From assembly GCA_003166055.1 (NCBI GenBank), contig PMWR01000188.1:6894-13114 (forward strand): a stretch of 6,221 bases of DNA, read 5' to 3'. The position numbers and the translations under genes were made by a program. This DNA is from Acidobacteriaceae bacterium (lineage in GTDB: Bacteria > Acidobacteriota > Terriglobia > Terriglobales > Acidobacteriaceae). Positions 5,196 to 6,221 of this stretch are shown piece after piece. A model generated the notes under the pieces. It saw only the letters and a list, made by a program, of their open reading frames with translations, did not search any database and was not told where the DNA came from. Every line of letters starts with the position of its first letter. Position 1 is the first letter of the stretch.

Positions 5196-6098
5196 CTAGA
5201 ACAATCGAAAATTCACAGCGACGCTGATGATGGAGGCGACCGGCTTGCCGTCTTTCATTGCCGGTTTGAAGCGATACTTCTGGACGGCTTCAAGCGCCTT
5301 TTCATCCAGGCCCATGCCCAGGGATTGAATCACGCGGGGATTTTGCGGGTAGCCGCGCGCATCCACGACGATCGAGATCATGCAGACGCCCTGATACTTG
5401 TTTCGGCGCGCCTCGTCGGAGAACTCCGCCTCCGGAGTCACGATGGGAACGGGGTTGGAAACACCGCCAACTCCCGGTCTATAAACTGAGTTGCCGAAGC
5501 CCCGTTCGGTTGCGGGGCCATATCCCGCGCCATTGTCCGGGCCATCGCCGCCGTTGGAACCGGTGCCGATGCCGGCGTGCGTGCCCTGGCCGTTGGAGAG
5601 CAGGCTGACGTTGGGCGACTTGAGTACGCCGATATTGGGAAGCGACTGGTTGTCAGGCAGCTTGATCTCAATGGGGACAGCGATGGCGGGATCGATGGGG
5701 AGCCTTGGGTTGAGGAGTGCCTGAGGCTGCGGGGGAACGATGGGCATCATGTCCTGTCGAGGCGTTCTGCCGACATTGGGGCCGGTGAGCGAATTGGAGC
5801 CGCCACCGCCTCCGCCTCCGGCAGATTGTGCCGAAGGGGGTGCAAACAGGGTGAAGTCCTTGAGTTGGATACTGTCGCCGAGAGGCGGTTTGGGAAGATG
5901 GTTGATCGTCGAACCCAATCCCATGCAGAGCAGGATCGCGAGGAGGGCGCCATTGGCCAGGGTTGCAGTGCCGATGGCCCAGGGATTGGTCTTCTCTTCA
6001 ACGCTGGCTTGAAGGAAGTGGTGGAAGGGAAGGTCGCCTACGGTTGGCGCGCGATCGGCGAATGAACCTGGCGAGAGGCGCAGATGCTCTCGTTTCAT
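5196..6098 (-). CDS. TonB-family energy transducer protein
   Basis: The protein has 300 residues from the ATG at 6096-6098. A GAGG (6103-6106) sits only 4 nt before the ATG, a tight spacing; no better start exists in frame before residue 59. A cytoplasmic segment (1-38) precedes one membrane helix (about 40-62). A Pro/Gly-rich periplasmic spacer (about 66-215) follows, including seven consecutive Gly (94-100) and proline clusters at 121-150. The C-terminal TonB domain (about 222-300) shows FSDEARRNKYQGVCMISIVV, a DARGYPQNPRV turn, GLDEKALEAVQKYRFKPA and a final VAVNFRLF strand, the standard order in this family. TonB proteins pass inner-membrane proton-motive force from ExbB/ExbD to outer-membrane receptors by reaching across the periplasm. 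Neither ExbB/ExbD nor a receptor lies in the window, so its partners are unknown. It converges on the large gene, with 85 bp between their stops holding hairpins. The symbol tonB is withheld because such genomes often carry many paralogues. Confidence 0.88.
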   Translation of the reverse strand: MKREHLRLSPGSFADRAPTVGDLPFHHFLQASVEEKTNPWAIGTATLANGALLAILLCMGLGSTINHLPKPPLGDSIQLKDFTLFAPPSAQSAGGGGGGGSNSLTGPNVGRTPRQDMMPIVPPQPQALLNPRLPIDPAIAVPIEIKLPDNQSLPNIGVLKSPNVSLLSNGQGTHAGIGTGSNGGDGPDNGAGYGPATERGFGNSVYRPGVGGVSNPVPIVTPEAEFSDEARRNKYQGVCMISIVVDARGYPQNPRVIQSLGMGLDEKALEAVQKYRFKPAMKDGKPVASIISVAVNFRLF

Positions 6099-6221
6099 AG
6101 GACCTCAATTCCGAAATCCGATACGGGATAGACGGGCAGATTGGTGAGATGTTACCGGCGACGAGCGGAGATTCTGCCTGGCGGGAGGCGCAGGAGCGAA
6201 ATCGGGATAGGGGGGAGAGTC

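Noticed and set aside
6107..6221. End of a further leftward gene upstream of the tonB-like gene
   Set aside because: One frame is open from the window edge to a TGA just before the tonB-like start, but its Ser/Pro/Arg-rich translation of under 40 residues shows nothing recognisable. The evidence is too thin to call.

Overview
The window most resembles an acidobacterial chromosome (Acidobacteriota, probably the Terriglobia/Koribacter side). This is inferred from three things. The TonB-family protein at the right end has the compact glycine/proline-rich build and C-terminal domain wording I associate with that phylum. The left end carries a short cysteine protein of the NGxRC...PALRGK type. The gene-free part holds stacked GC-rich palindromes of the kind scattered through acidobacterial genomes. 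None of this was checked by a search.

Layout. Positions 1-342 hold two small leftward genes that overlap: a ribbon-helix-helix (CopG/VapB-like) antitoxin cut by the window edge, and upstream of it a 72-residue Cys-rich protein. Positions 343-1126 have no convincing gene. They carry copies of a dispersed repeat of about 45 bp (three good copies at 161-204, 530-574 and 876-920, plus two weak ones), a run of five palindromes at 605-752, and a good sigma-70-like promoter at 929-957. Positions 1127-5110 hold one very large rightward gene of 1327 residues. It is followed by two hairpins and a T-run at 5112-5180. Positions 5196-6098 hold a leftward tonB-like gene convergent with it, and 6099-6221 is its upstream region.

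The large protein is the main object of interest. It begins with a twin-arginine-like signal, continues with about 550 residues of beta-rich sequence ending in an Ig-like segment, and then turns almost wholly helical. The helical part contains five consecutive 11-residue repeats with an invariant Asp, a long amphipathic helix, a low-complexity linker and a glycine-rich hydrophobic tail. Several segments resemble, from memory, large uncharacterised proteins seen mostly in fungi. I do not know a function; an exported, membrane-active protein is the reading that best fits the sequence.

The genes do not form one operon. The big gene has its own promoter and terminator-like hairpins. The tonB-like gene is a stand-alone energy-transducer candidate with no exbB or exbD in view. 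The two small genes at the left look like a decaying toxin-antitoxin-type locus whose leader is the source of, or derived from, the dispersed repeat.
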